This document shows positions 10,442 to 20,832 of a DNA stretch of 37,098 bases, in pieces (the stretch's first letter is position 1; every line of letters starts with the position of its first letter). The notes under the pieces were generated by a model. The model was not told the origin of the DNA. It worked only from the letters and a program-made list of their open reading frames with translations, and searched no databases. Source of the DNA: Bondarzewia mesenterica (Eukaryota; Basidiomycota; Agaricomycetes; Russulales; Bondarzewiaceae). The stretch lies in contig SGPL01000318.1 of the NCBI GenBank assembly GCA_004802705.1, positions 2,593 to 39,690 of the forward strand, given 5' to 3'. Position numbers and translations under genes: made by a program.

Positions 10442-11715
10442 TCAATCCAACCCCTGTCCCGTCATCCCTGGCGTGATTGTTCTCCGTGCAGGCACCCCGC
10501 CACCGCCCCCAATCGGCCCGCCGAACAATGACGAGAACATATCGCCCAAAGGATTGGCCGCCTGCGAGCGAGGAGGCGGGATCGCGAAATAAACGGTCGC
10601 AATCTCGTTCAGCGCTTGCCGCACCTCCCTCGTGGCGAGTATCCCACCGCGGCTTTGGTACGTTCCGCAAAGTCGGANCCATGCTTCTCGCATCGCCTTG
10701 TTCTGGTCTCCCTGTGCACGCTGACATGTACGCACGGCCAGCTGGGCGAAGTTGAGCACGGGCTCGGTGGTGTGGATTATCTCATCTTCAGCTAATGACA
10801 GAGGGATTGTGCTGGATTTGAGAGAAGTTGGGAGAGCAGTGAGATAGGCGGAGATGAAAATGCGGGCGGCGAGGATGTTTCCATTCAAGAGATATCTTTT
10901 AGAGTACAATTCAGGAATGCAATGGGCAGATAAAGATATAAAGTTCTCGTACGGAATTGTACCGCGGAGGGCAAAGGCGCCTGCATACGTGGTGATAGAA
11001 TCGCTTTCTCGTGCCCAGTCGTTGAAAACTCGGGCGAGTAGACGTGCGCTGTCCCGTTTTCCAGCTGCGAGAAGGTGGACTTCGGCAGCATTGTACGCGC
11101 CCTCTGAAAGAGCAGCTCCACTCAGATCGCGCAACTACAAAGCTAAAAGAAGGCAACTTCGATGGGACAAAAATGCACCTTTATAAAACAGTTCACCAAC
11201 GTAATGCTGAAGGTCAGGATCCCCAGCGGGATGGGAGCCATGCTTTGCTGACCATCTGCGAATGCGATAGCTGAGCTCATCGTTCAAACGAACGAGTTTG
11301 GGAAACCCTACGCGATGGCCTTATCAATGATAGTCTTTCGCCACGATCCTGCAGGCCCCGTCAATGCGATGAGTTGCGTCAACCTCCCTTAACGTTGATC
11401 AGCTCGCGAACAAGTCCTGCTGCTCAAGGACGCAAGGAGCACACCTTTTGATTCTTCATTTACAGTTTCTCCCTTCGCCTCATACACATCAATCAAGAAT
11501 ACAGTCAGATCTGTCCCGCTGCCCTGTTGATCCGCCTTGAGCAACTCCCGTGCACTCTGGAATAGCACGTCGATCGCGGTATCGTATTGCGCCGACTTCT
11601 GGTACCGAGAGGCGAAAGTACGCGCTTTCTGGTGCGCTTCATAGGCCTGCCCTGAAGATATAAGAGGCAGTATAGCTTGTAAAGCCCGAGACGAGGAAGC
11701 GGCAGAGGCGGGCAT
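10442..11715 (-). CDS. GET4: GET4, tail-anchored protein insertion factor
   Basis: Five exons (11715-11445, 11387-11312, 11255-11179, 11103-10953, 10895-10442) splice in phase to 342 residues. Introns are 56-75 bp. Family features include LTGPAGSWRKTIIDKAIAWS, the AGDPDLQHYVGE and FYKEGAYNAAEVHLL helices, and YLLNGNILAA, followed by a C-terminal helical part ending in a Gly-rich GGPIGGGGG tail. Get4 is an alpha-solenoid of TPR-like helices. With Get5 it hands tail-anchored membrane proteins from Sgt2 to the Get3 ATPase in the cytosol for ER insertion. Unspliced, the gene seems to carry a stop (TAG at the end of exon 2); that TAG lies inside a GTAGGG donor and is spliced out. One N alters a single codon. 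An in-frame 31-codon extension upstream of the chosen ATG (MPASAASS) is not family-like. ARV1 follows 169 bp upstream on the same strand. Confidence 0.92.
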
Positions 11716-11883
11716 TACGAGCGGGAGATGTGAGGTGAAATGAAGCAAGCCGAATATCGCAGTCATGAGATAGGGATCCCCGAGGTCCAGGAGGCCATTT
11801 CTGACCATCTGCCACCCCCAATATACATTTCCATGATCACTCTGCGTCGTGCTCGAACTTCGACGAACACTAGGAGAGACAAA

Positions 11884-13384
11884 TTATGGTATACTATATG
11901 CTAACCAGGCCTCTCCAATAATCTCATCTCCTCCAACCCACTTACTAACCACACTTGACACGGCCGTCTTGACGCCCCATCCAGCGAGGATCACGATGGT
12001 AGTGAAGAAAGGATGGCATTCGAGAACAACTAGAACATTTCGTTCATACAAAAGTGGAAAATAGATGGTTCAATTTTGACAAACCTCTCAGTCCAAAGCC
12101 TGCGGCCATTCCACCGAGCACATTGCGCACGACCCATTCGCGATCCAGCTTATCGTCGTCCAGGGCTTCCCAGGCAAGCCGAAAGACAGGATTGTCTATG
12201 ATCAATGTGTGCGTATATTGGGGAGGCGGTGTTCCATCTATGGTTGGTGTTGGATGACCCCAGATGGCCAGTAAAAAGAGCAAGAAGAACTTCGTCAAGG
12301 AGGAGTAAAGCAGACACATTGGGATGTGCGAATATCTGAAGCGAATAAAAACGTCCATTGAGGATCCAAATAGCAATGCGGGAGGAATACATCAAACCCA
12401 CCGCAATTGCTGCCTGATACCAGATTGGCGCATCGCGGCGGTATCAGACGAATTTTGATCTCCTCCTATCCGGGATGATAACCGGTTCAGACTTTGCAAA
12501 ACCAGCAAAGACGACAGTGTTATCCCGGCATGAAAGGCTACAGTCTCTGTGGGATCATGAGTCCAGAGATATTCTAGGAAGCGTGTGCAGGTGATAATCA
12601 GTAAGACAAAATACGAACCAACGGAGCAACCGAGGAGGACGCGCATGAACGCGTAGGCTGCCTCTTGTGTCCATGGTGTGTGGTTGCTCGTAGGATTATG
12701 CGAGGGAGTCCTAGGATCTATTGCATGCTTTCAGTTAGAAAGTCCACATGAATATCATTACCAGGATGCGTACGAAGCTGGGACCATCTGATGACTGGGA
12801 TTTATAGACTTCACTAAGGCGCGCTTTACAATGATATACGGCTGCGTACTTACAACTATCGACCATCACAATCATCGCACCAAGCCTGACAACCAACCAC
12901 CACCTGGCCTTTTCTTTTCTTGCTAGATCCGATGACAATCCCCGTGCTGCAGAAGGCAAAGGACACACCTTTTCCCTTTCACAATCCTCATTTTCTACTC
13001 CTTCGACATTCATACGTGATTTAGCACCTTCGGTCGCAGCTTCCTCTTTGCGAAATTTCATCGACACGTCGGCTCCAATGCTCTCTCCGAATTTCCTCGG
13101 CTTCGACCCCCGATTAAAAAGCAAATGTCTATAGACTCCCCGCTTGAGGAGGATAAGATCAAGAATGACTACTAGAAGGTCGTGCTCGACGTAGGGATCC
13201 GCAAATTCATGGCATGCGGACTATGCACGGGAATATTGCAAAGTTCAATACGCAAAATTAGATCTCAAAATGCGGAATAGACATGAGAATGACGGACACA
13301 CTGCTCGAGCCTAACGTTATTTGCTGATTGGTAAATTGTGTAGAGATGAGGAAGGGGTTCGGTGCATGTGGTGCACAAGGGCAT
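11884..13384 (-). CDS. ARV1: ARV1, ER sterol/lipid homeostasis membrane protein
   Basis: Six exons (13384-13298, 13220-12854, 12794-12762, 12717-12402, 12335-12085, 12029-11884) give exactly 400 codons, 399 residues. The N-terminal Arv1 homology domain is clear: CTTC at residues 4-7 and C-S-A-C about 23 residues later form the zinc motif, followed by EFADPYVEHDLLVVILDLIL and VYRHLLFNR. A hydrophilic insert comes next, then several predicted membrane helices (RWWLVVRLGAMIVMV, GSYFVLLIITC, KFFLLFLLAIWG, FFTTIVILAGWGVKTAV). ARV1 resides in the ER membrane and is needed for sterol trafficking and GPI-anchor and sphingolipid homeostasis. Exon 3 is only 33 nt. Intron 1 has a GTCCGT donor, an unusual +3/+4 context. 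The gene is divergent from SDHAF3, sharing a 461-bp upstream region. Confidence 0.9.
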
Positions 13385-13845
13385 AGCTCGCTGAAAACAC
13401 AATGATTTTGAATCTGCGATCACAAAAAGCAAGTCCACTGCTGAATCCAAGGACTCGAATGAAATGATAGTAACTTGATTTCAGCCAGACATGAAGCTTG
13501 AAGCTTGAAGATTGAAGGGCGGTATGCGCTGTGACCTTGCTGTGACAGGAACGCAAGCTTAATTTCTCCTAATTTGGTATTAAAAATGCCTTAGTAGGAA
13601 ATCGGTAGCATTCGACGCCATACTGCAGTGACATACCTCAGTGACATACTCGAGTCGCCAACTCAGGCTCTTTCGCAAAAGTTCTCCACAAAACTATTGA
13701 CCGGTCGTTGCCCTAGATTTTGCATCTGCCTTGGTTTTACTTTATCTTTTGCACGAATTGCTCAGCTCCGGATCAAAGCCACTCCCAACGCTCGCAGAGT
13801 AACGACGCCGCGACTTCGCTTTTTGTTCTATTTCTTTGATCTATC
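13385..13845. promoter_or_regulatory. Shared upstream region of ARV1 (-) and the SDHAF3-like gene (+)
   Basis: 461 bp separate the two divergent start codons, so promoters for both genes must lie here. It contains the short GAAGCTT tandem described separately. No other known element was recognised. Confidence 0.45.
13493..13517 (+). repeat. Short tandem repeat of GAAGCTT in the ARV1/SDHAF3 intergenic region
   Basis: Three and a half consecutive 7-bp units read GAAGCTT, GAAGCTT, GAAGATT and GAAG. The perfect units contain HindIII-type palindromes. It lies in the divergent promoter. Function is unknown, and this may be simple slippage. Confidence 0.6.
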
Positions 13846-14476
13846 ATGCGCGCCAGTCTAGTACGTCTTGCTCAGTCGGCGACTGTTGGACCAATAAATC
13901 TTCGAGCAGCCAGTGCCACGCTACTCCCGCCCGTACCGTATGGCTCTTTCAAATCAATACCGTGCATTTGACCGACAAAATTCTACTCAAGCCTTTACCG
14001 CCGCTTGCTTCGAGCGCATAGATACCTTCCCGTGGAAATGCGTTCGTTAGGAGATGACTATGTAAAGTCTGGTGGGTGAATCTCTTCCAGGTTGCACTGA
14101 AATTTGGCAAGACTAGCATCCCATACTGTCTGTGCACATACGCGCGTAGAATTCCGTCGTCACAAGGATGTAACCAACCCGGCCCATCTGATTGGCTTCC
14201 TGTCTCAGTGGAAGAATTATCTAGACCATATACCAATGGGCCCGGGGGCGGAGCATTTCAGAGGAAAGAAGATGGACCCTACTGTCTTCGAAAAGGTGTG
14301 TATGCCAGTTCTTTTTATAAGTTGATCCTGAATTCACCGTAACTTGACACCCTAAGCTATCAGCGGAACAGCTCGGTCAAATGTATGAACTCATGCATGC
14401 GACTCGAGATGTGTGGAAATCCGCAGACCAACTAGCGGAGAGTAGTGTCGAGTCAGGAGAGGGCAAATCGCAATAG
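13846..14476 (+). CDS. SDH7: Succinate dehydrogenase assembly factor 3 (ACN9/SDHAF3), LYR protein
   Basis: Four exons (13846-13937, 13992-14071, 14150-14295, 14357-14476) encode 145 residues. A basic, acid-free N-terminus ([20 protein letters not shown]) looks like a mitochondrial presequence. The LYR motif follows directly ([15 protein letters not shown]), then [14 protein letters not shown], the standard Complex1_LYR/ACN9 signature. A helix ([16 protein letters not shown]) and a Glu/Ser-rich tail complete it. Members sit in the mitochondrial matrix and help insert or protect the Fe-S centres of the Sdh2 subunit of complex II; yeast acn9 mutants cannot grow on acetate. Length fits the family. 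Introns are 54, 78 and 61 bp with GT-AG ends. The symbol follows the yeast name (SDH7/ACN9). Confidence 0.9.
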
Positions 14477-15048
14477 CGCCTTGTGTATTGCAACCTTTCT
14501 GATTGGTATACAGTCCAGTACACAGTAAGGCACACGCATCCCACGAGACAAAGTTGTTGCTGATCTTGTGCCCCGCGCCATATGTCTTTGACCTGCGCCA
14601 TGCACACACCTACGGTGCAGTGATCTACATGTTTTATTGCCCGCGGATGGTACAATGACGATAATATGTTCACCGTATCCTTCCTTTGTCCGCCGCTGGT
14701 GGTCAATATGTATACCACTTGCCGTCTTCTTCCTTTGTTCCATCTATATATTCCTTTGTGGTCAGGTTTCCACACTCGTCGCAGTTTCCCGCGGCGGCTA
14801 TTTACCTATATCTTCTGACTCTTCTACGTGAGCTGTTGCCAACTCCGTCCCCATCATTCAAATATTCACGATCAGCGCTTGGGGGTGCAATTCATGACTG
14901 TGTCTTCCGTCTCCCTCCGTAGCTTCTGCGACTCCGAATCCCACGTGTCCACTCCTCTGCACATGCTCCCCCTTTGTCTCCCCTATTATATAAGGTCATA
15001 ATCGCGCCCGGGAATTGAGCTCTATCTTTCCCTATCTCTTGCAGAACA
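14477..15048 (+). promoter_or_regulatory. Upstream region of the cyanase gene
   Basis: 572 bp with no coding signal. A CACGTG E-box palindrome lies at 14942-14947 and a TATTATATAA element at 14984-14993, about 55-65 bp before the ATG. The stretch just upstream is pyrimidine-rich, as in many highly expressed fungal genes. Assignments are by sequence only. Confidence 0.45.
14984..14993 (+). promoter_or_regulatory. TATA box of the cyanase gene
   Basis: TATTATATAA lies 56-65 bp upstream of the cyanase ATG at 15049. Confidence 0.5.
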
Positions 15049-15918
15049 ATGACCTCTATTGCTGTATGTCTCATTTCACCTCATGTTTCAACCCTGGCTG
15101 GCGATTGTGGGTTGCTGATGTAAATTTACAGAACATCCCTTCAAACATCGCACCCTACGCGAATCTCCCACCCATTATAGCGCGGCTATTCGAAGCGAAG
15201 GCTAGGTTGGGTACGTGTATAAGCTGAACTTTGAGCGTCGACATTGGAACGTACCTCCCGTGCCACCTCTCGTAGGTGTAACCTTTGAGAAGATTGCGAA
15301 GGACATCGGCAAGGATGAGGTCTGGGTTGCCGCGCTGTTTTATGGACAGGTTCGTGTGTTTCGTCGCCTAGATGCTGGCTTATTGCGTGACAGTCGCGTG
15401 CAGGCGAAAGGATCGGCAGAGGATCTCGCCCAGATTTCCCAGACTTTGGGAGTGCCGCAGGACGACCTGATCGCGGAGCTCGGGGATCACTGGTTTCCTA
15501 ACCGTGGAATTGGCCCTATCCCGCCCACGGACCCTGTCATCTATCGCCTGTTTGAGGTGCGTCAATTACTATTTCTATGGGTCTGCAATCATCAAGTGTG
15601 TCCTCCCTGTTTTGGGTAACTGCAGTGTGTTCTGGTGTATGGTCATGCGCTCAAGGTACGCTCCTTGTCATTGGAGGACGACTTTACATACGTCTGTTCA
15701 ATATTAACCGCTATCAGGCTATTATCCACGAGAAGTTTGGCGATGGTATTATGAGCATGATTGACTGTAAACTTCATGTCGAGAAGAAAGCTGACCCGAA
15801 GGGAGACCGTGTGGTGCTGACAATCGAGTAAGTTGTTTTGGCCTGACATTTTATGGATATCATCCGCTCAGCATAGATTCCTCACAGTGGAAAGTTCTTG
15901 CCTTACGCGAAGTGGTAG
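15049..15918 (+). CDS. cyn1: Cyanate hydratase (cyanase)
   Basis: Seven exons (15049-15063, 15132-15210, 15276-15349, 15404-15556, 15626-15655, 15718-15827, 15888-15918) splice to 163 residues, normal for cyanase. The enzyme converts cyanate and bicarbonate to CO2 and carbamate, which breaks down to ammonia and CO2. An N-terminal helical domain ([20 protein letters not shown], then [10 protein letters not shown]) precedes the catalytic domain. The catalytic Arg and Glu of the family lie in VIYRLFE, and the catalytic Ser in [10 protein letters not shown]. The C-terminus GKFLPYAKW is diagnostic. Exon 1 encodes only MTSIA and exon 5 is 30 nt. The last acceptor is the CACAG at 15887, not the nearer CTCAG, because only the former keeps the conserved DGKFLPY frame. 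An E-box and TATA box lie upstream. Confidence 0.95.
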
Positions 15919-16575
15919 ATTGCGAAGATATTATTGGATTCGTAGTGGTATATGAATGCGAGGCTCTCAATTGCAACATGGTTGTCTTAGTCCAGCTGTG
16001 CGTCGAGATTCGTTGAACTCTTCGAGTAGGCTGAACAGGCAAATGAGGTAGTTCTGATTGTTTCCTACTGTTGAGATTTCATTGACGTCTTTTTGATCAC
16101 AAGAGCTCTCTCTCAGGTCACTTCGGATCACTGTTCACGTTTCTAACACGAGCCGCCTCTTTGTTGCAGAGCGAACTTTTATTTTCTTTAGAAATATCTT
16201 GTCGCCCTTCTCGTGTCCTCAAGCCCCAATTGGCCTATCCACTTTGGACGCCCTCGGTCCGATGATGGATGTCATCTGAAGGTAAGGTCCGCAGTACAAT
16301 TGTATTTCTCACATGAACGTTTGATTTGTGGTCAGTTAAGCACAGTGGCAAATTCGAACCCTCACCGTACAATGGTGCCCACATTACGAACTCTCCACAT
16401 CCTTACCCACTTTGTTGACGTTCAAGGTATAAATTCACTTCCAAATACAGGTTCCAGGTATCGGCCTTGATCCGTTTCCCTGGTCTCACTCACGCCTTCC
16501 CTGATCGTCTACACTATTCTGGCCCTTTTCCCTTCCTCAGCCCTATCCAAAAAAGCCGTATTCTTCGTACCAGCG
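15919..16575 (+). promoter_or_regulatory. Intergenic region upstream of the C2H2 gene
   Basis: Holds the cyanase 3' end and the promoter of the next gene. A TATAAAT element at 16428-16434 lies about 140 bp before the ATG at 16576, followed by a pyrimidine-rich tract (CCTTCC, CCCTTTTCCC). No coding signal is seen. Confidence 0.4.
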
Positions 16576-17700
16576 ATGGAAATGTCTAATATCGCCTCTA
16601 CAGACTGTCGGCTGGAGCAGATTCCCGACATTTACCCTTCTTGGTTATCCACTCAAGTGAGTCCGTGCCGTGTCTATGTCAATATCGTCGTCACCTCATT
16701 TGACTAGTCGCTGCAAAATCTCTACCCGCCACCACCGCAAACGCTCCTTTCCAATTACGGGAGCTACCATGCACACCCATTTTCGCCTCAAGGTATCCAC
16801 ACACCCTCTTCCACAGTCCCGATTCAATCCGCGAAACTTGATTCTCCTTGCGAGGGAGTCTGGGGTCCTGCGGCCGTGGAATTCAATCCTCAATTTCTAC
16901 ATCCATATTTCGCGGCACAAAACGCTATTTCCGACTTCAGCACCGCTCAACAGCCCATAATTGACCCGGCCCTCCTCTCTGACACGATCAACGTCTCTGA
17001 AAAAGAGAACGTGGGCCCAAAAAAATTATCGCCGGCGGAACACAGTATCGATATCGACAAACACAGGGTGGAGGAAAGGGTTTCAGACTACGCAACACTC
17101 ACCTTCCAACCCGCTCTTGGGCTGCCACTGATTCCCTCCTCGTCATTCGTCCCGGCGACATCTCTGCTCCCGCTGCCGCCCATTTCCAATGCGCTTCAAA
17201 ATCCTCCTCCTGCGAAGTGGCTATCCTCAGACGGCGAAAGCCCCGATTCAGCGCTCGCGCCGTCAACCTTCAACAACAACACCGACGTGCGATGGAAACG
17301 CGCTCGGGAGTCCCTATCTCCGGTACGTCTTCATCTCGAGCATTCTCAGCCTGAGCCACTTGCGCCCATTCTCATCGTGCGCTCCTCCACATAGAGGCCA
17401 ACTCCACCTAAACGTCGCGCACCGAACATGGAACGGACTTGCACGTTTTGTGGCTTCACGGCGAGCAGCCCGTCCTCGCTCCAGAAACATTGGTACAAGC
17501 ACGGCCCGCGCAGGTTCTTCTGCACCGCGCCGGAGTGCCCGAAAACGTACAAGCAACCCTTCGCGCTGCAGAGGCATCTCAATCACTCGCCCAGCTGCGC
17601 AGAGGGGTGTGGGGTGCCGAGGAATGAGTGGAATCACCGGATGTCGCGGTTCGATATGTTCGACTCCACGTTCATTCTCGCCGCGCGCCCGCCATATTAG
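16576..17700 (+). CDS. C2H2 zinc-finger protein, putative transcription factor
   Basis: Three exons (16576-16656, 16708-17322, 17395-17700) encode 333 residues. The first about 240 residues are Pro/Ser-rich and look disordered, resembling an activation or regulatory region. The C-terminus carries a classical finger (C-x2-C-x12-H-x3-H, starting CTFCGF at about residue 248) and a second, slightly irregular finger (C-x4-C-x12-H-x2-H with a further Cys). The linker before the fingers is basic (PPKRRAP) and may act as a nuclear localisation signal. Introns are 51 and 72 bp. Two fingers near the C-terminus of a disordered protein is a common layout for lineage-specific basidiomycete regulators. Targets cannot be inferred, and the name is by domain only. 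Confidence 0.75.
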
Positions 17701-18219
17701 GTTGTTTGTTTGTTTAATGTGCTCTCGCGAGTTTGTGATCAGCTTTGCTTGTTGTTTGTTTGTTTTCGCTTGTTGTGTGTTTTCGATACTTCTTGCATTT
17801 TCACGACCCTACTTCCCGTCCTTTTGCTCGCTCCAGCCATCTTTTTATTGTCATTTAGTTTTTATCCTTCCTGGTATATTCTTTCACCCTTTCATCTTTG
17901 CTTTTTTCGTGTCATCTTTTTTTAACCTTGCGGAGTGGAGATGTAGCCACTAGAACCGTGTGTAGTCGCCTGTTGAATCTCATTTATCATCTAAAGCATG
18001 AAACTGACCGATTTATCTGGAAGGGCTTGATTCAGGAGTCGATATGGAGAACCGACGAACCGCCGTCGAGGTTGAGAGCGTTATCTCATGAAGATGCTTC
18101 AGAACGCCTTCAGCGCTCAGCTCAGAGATGCAGATTTTAGTGCATGAAATCATTATTGCAGTGTACTCATACAGTATATTATTCCGTATCCTCCTGGGTT
18201 CAGTATATCTGTTGAAGTC
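17701..18219. other. Convergent intergenic region, T-rich
   Basis: Starts with T-rich tracts (repeated GTTTGTTTGTTT) directly after the zinc-finger stop, typical of a fungal 3' UTR. It ends at the stop of the minus-strand ABM-like gene. No gene is seen. Confidence 0.5.
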
Positions 18220-18682
18220 TCAATATTTGACGTACTTGGTGAGGTGCGAGTGCCTCAACTCTACGTCAGCAATCTGCTTGATCTGCTTGATGATGGTCGA
18301 AAGCGGGGCCGCGCTGACGGCCTCCCAATGGGCCTACAAAGGAAACCAGGGCTCAGTATCCAGCGTGGGACTCGCGCGCGAACAAACCGGCACTGACATC
18401 GATACTATCCCAACCTATGACTCCCACGCACATCCTTTCTCGCTCGAGCTCCCCAGGCCATCCCCACGCACTACCGAAGCTTCCTGGGGCCTTAGATAAC
18501 TCTGCTTGCAGAGTGCCAACGAGCATATCCAACACCTCTCTTGTGGCACCTTCCTTCAGAGAGATGAACGCAAATTCCGTCGTGGGCGCCACGAGCGCCC
18601 CGCTCGTGGAGTGTCGTGAATTGTATACAGGTTGTCGCACGTTCGTCCGCGACGCACGGCTTGATCGCTTGACGGAATGCAT
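18220..18682 (-). CDS. ABM-like (antibiotic biosynthesis monooxygenase fold) small protein
   Basis: Two exons (18682-18398 and 18333-18220) joined by a 64-bp GT-AG intron (donor GTCAGT) give up to 132 residues. The core (TEFAFISLKEGATREVLDML, SVGVIGWDS-type strand, IIKQIKQIADVELRH) resembles the dimeric alpha+beta barrel (ABM) proteins common in fungi. Typical members are about 100 residues, so the true start may lie within the first 40 codons or in an unseen 5' exon. The basic segment ahead of the core (VKRSSRASRTNVRQ) is not family-like, though it could be a targeting sequence. The same frame stays open to 19144, but that part looks random. ABM proteins range from monooxygenases to stress-related proteins, and no reaction can be assigned. 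Confidence 0.65.
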
Positions 18683-19608
18683 AGTGCACGGGAGAAATGG
18701 CAAACATTTCATGCGCGGAATTTGATTCCCAGGCTTCATGTGGGTCGTTTCAACACAGTTTGACGACGAAGCATCGATGCGAAGAGCATGCGAACCGTTG
18801 ATCATGACTACGGTCGATGGTTCCTCAACGTAGGATCCTCGATAGTTACTGTCTGAATGATATAGAGCTCCAAATATCGACGTAGAGACGGAGCACCCAC
18901 CCATGCATTCCATTCGCTGAAGACAACAGGGCAAGACCCCGATTCGCGGCGCAAGGATCCTGCTGATATTCATTGGAAGATGTAAACCAGGAAATCTCAC
19001 ATAATGTGATAGTTCGCATGTCGAGAGATGAACTGGGGAGACAAAGGGCGAATTAAAGCAGAGTCCAGACGGTGTCCTTGTGAACTCGGAATATATAAGC
19101 AGATATAAGCACCTATAAGCACACTGCGTCATAGGGGTACGCATTAGTTGATACCGGTCGGTGCAAAGCAGGAGGCAGATAAGCCAGTGCGAATGTATTG
19201 CGTTGAATCACGAATGGCATTCTCTGGTCGGCATGATTTTGCTTCAGACCAAGACTCCAAGAGAACAAAAAAGCGTGTCCAAGTCGTATTGAGAACGGAG
19301 CCTGAAAGAGGGCGGCCCGATTTCGGCCCGGAACGTTGAAAGTACCTCCGCGGCCGAGGATCTCACAAGATCTGTATGCAATCATTGGGTTTGGCGTACA
19401 GGATTTGAAGATCCACTATAGCTACAAATGACTTACGGTGAATGTTTGTTGGGGTCACTCTGTCAGTATCACGATTCAGGCTGAAGATGTTGTAGACTGG
19501 TTCACAATGCAGCTTCAGATGAAATGGATATCCAAATTACAATCTGAGCTCGATTGCCCCCGCTTCAAATCTACATACTTAAGCATTGCACCCATCTGCC
19601 CACTTGTC
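18683..19608. other. Upstream region between the ABM-like gene and the orphan gene
   Basis: About 0.9 kb between divergent genes. A long minus-strand frame runs through 18683-19144 without domain-like features. No other gene is recognised. It must contain both promoters. Confidence 0.4.
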
Positions 19609-20709
19609 ATGCCATCTGCCACCCCAATCGCAACTATACCTTGCATGGATCTCTTGAAACTCGCTGGTCGAGACGACACAGACTCGGGGGCTGACAGCTT
19701 CCTCAGCGGCTTCTCCGAGTCGTCTTCAGGCTCCGCGTCGCAGAGCGATGACAGCGTCCTCCGCTTTCCCGAAGATAGCGACGTTCCTTGGATGGATGGT
19801 GCTGGAGTCATGGCGAAGGATCCAGTCTATGATCTGACAGAACAGAAGCTTCTGAACCGTGATAGCCAGCCCGTCTTCACCACCCCACCGGAAAAGAGCC
19901 ATTGCCCCGAGCTCATTATTCCACGACCGTTACGACTCGGAAACCTCATCTTTGACAGGAGCTGCGACGGCGGGGAGTATGAGAAAGGCAATCCGGGCAC
20001 TTATAGCATGTTTCCTTCTCGGAAGCCTTTTGAACGTTCTCAATCGCGAAGACACAGTGATGCGACGCTCTTCCACAGAAGGACGTCTAAAGCCTCTCCA
20101 AGCCCATCTAGCTCGGCCAATCACAAGCCTCACCTGGAGCTCTCACTCATCACATCTCCGCGACTAGGTATTTCAAGCCTTCCGCTCACGGCGCTCACGG
20201 ATAGAGCGGAGAACAAGCCAAAGGGAGGCACGGGGTTGGGGTTCGTCCTTCCTGTGGGCGACCGTCGGTTTCGTACGTTGCTGTCCCCGCGAGCTGTTAG
20301 CATGCCGGACCTCCTTCACGAGCTCGGGTCCCAGGAGCTCGGAACACAGCAGCGTGCGCCTGATGCGGCGATAAAGCATTCGCCCATCCGACGCCCCGCT
20401 GGCCCCGCACCGCCGAGTCCCCAGGCCACACAGGCCTTCATCCGGCCGATCATCTTCCTAGAGTCTCCATCGTCAATCACACCGCTTCCGTCACCGGCAG
20501 TGGACATACCTCGACATGTACTTGACCGTCTTTGGGCTCACCACTCTCTGGATAGAGAAGCCAGCGATACAGTGGCTGAGCCTCACCAGGAGTTGCCGTT
20601 GAGTTCGTACATGAAGGAGATGCAGGATCAGTTGAGGGGAGAGTCGACTGATGTTTCGGGTCGTCTTCTCATTCTCGAGCATATGAAGGCGTTTAGCCCC
20701 AGATGCTGA
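19609..20709 (+). CDS. Hypothetical intrinsically disordered protein
   Basis: Single exon of 366 residues from the ATG at 19609 (MPSATPIAT). The same frame is open back to 19438, but the first 57 codons there are less convincing. Composition is Ser/Pro/Asp-rich with acidic patches (DDTDSGADS, SQSDDS), basic clusters (RSQSRRHSD) and several SP/TP sites, suggesting a phosphorylated regulatory protein. A short C-terminal helix (SSYMKEMQDQL) is the only likely ordered piece. Absence of introns is unusual among its neighbours. I do not recognise a family. Confidence 0.55.
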   Translation: MPSATPIATIPCMDLLKLAGRDDTDSGADSFLSGFSESSSGSASQSDDSVLRFPEDSDVPWMDGAGVMAKDPVYDLTEQKLLNRDSQPVFTTPPEKSHCPELIIPRPLRLGNLIFDRSCDGGEYEKGNPGTYSMFPSRKPFERSQSRRHSDATLFHRRTSKASPSPSSSANHKPHLELSLITSPRLGISSLPLTALTDRAENKPKGGTGLGFVLPVGDRRFRTLLSPRAVSMPDLLHELGSQELGTQQRAPDAAIKHSPIRRPAGPAPPSPQATQAFIRPIIFLESPSSITPLPSPAVDIPRHVLDRLWAHHSLDREASDTVAEPHQELPLSSYMKEMQDQLRGESTDVSGRLLILEHMKAFSPRC

Positions 20710-20832
20710 TTGTGAATGAAGATATTGTTCGGGTGGTCAGATCTATGGTAGAAAGAGTCGAGCGAAGAAAATATGTCTGCATATTGTCGTGTAATACATT
20801 TGTTTGAGCGATCTGGAAAATTTGCCAGTCAT

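Noticed and set aside
11255..11320. Apparent stop/frameshift in GET4
   Set aside because: A 56-bp intron with GTAGGG donor and CGCAG acceptor removes the TAG and restores the conserved AIAWSAK sequence.
11716..11808. 31-codon in-frame N-terminal extension of GET4
   Set aside because: It has no resemblance to the family and lies in the short gap to ARV1. The ATG at 11715 gives the expected length.
12720..12761. 34-nt intron with acceptor GAAAG in ARV1
   Set aside because: Too short, with the branch site too close. The 44-nt version ending CAATAG fits phase when exon 3 is read as IRWSQLRTHP.
16340..16390. tRNA-like GGGTTCGAAT on the minus strand
   Set aside because: The flanking bases do not pair into a T-arm, and no acceptor stem or anticodon arm is present.
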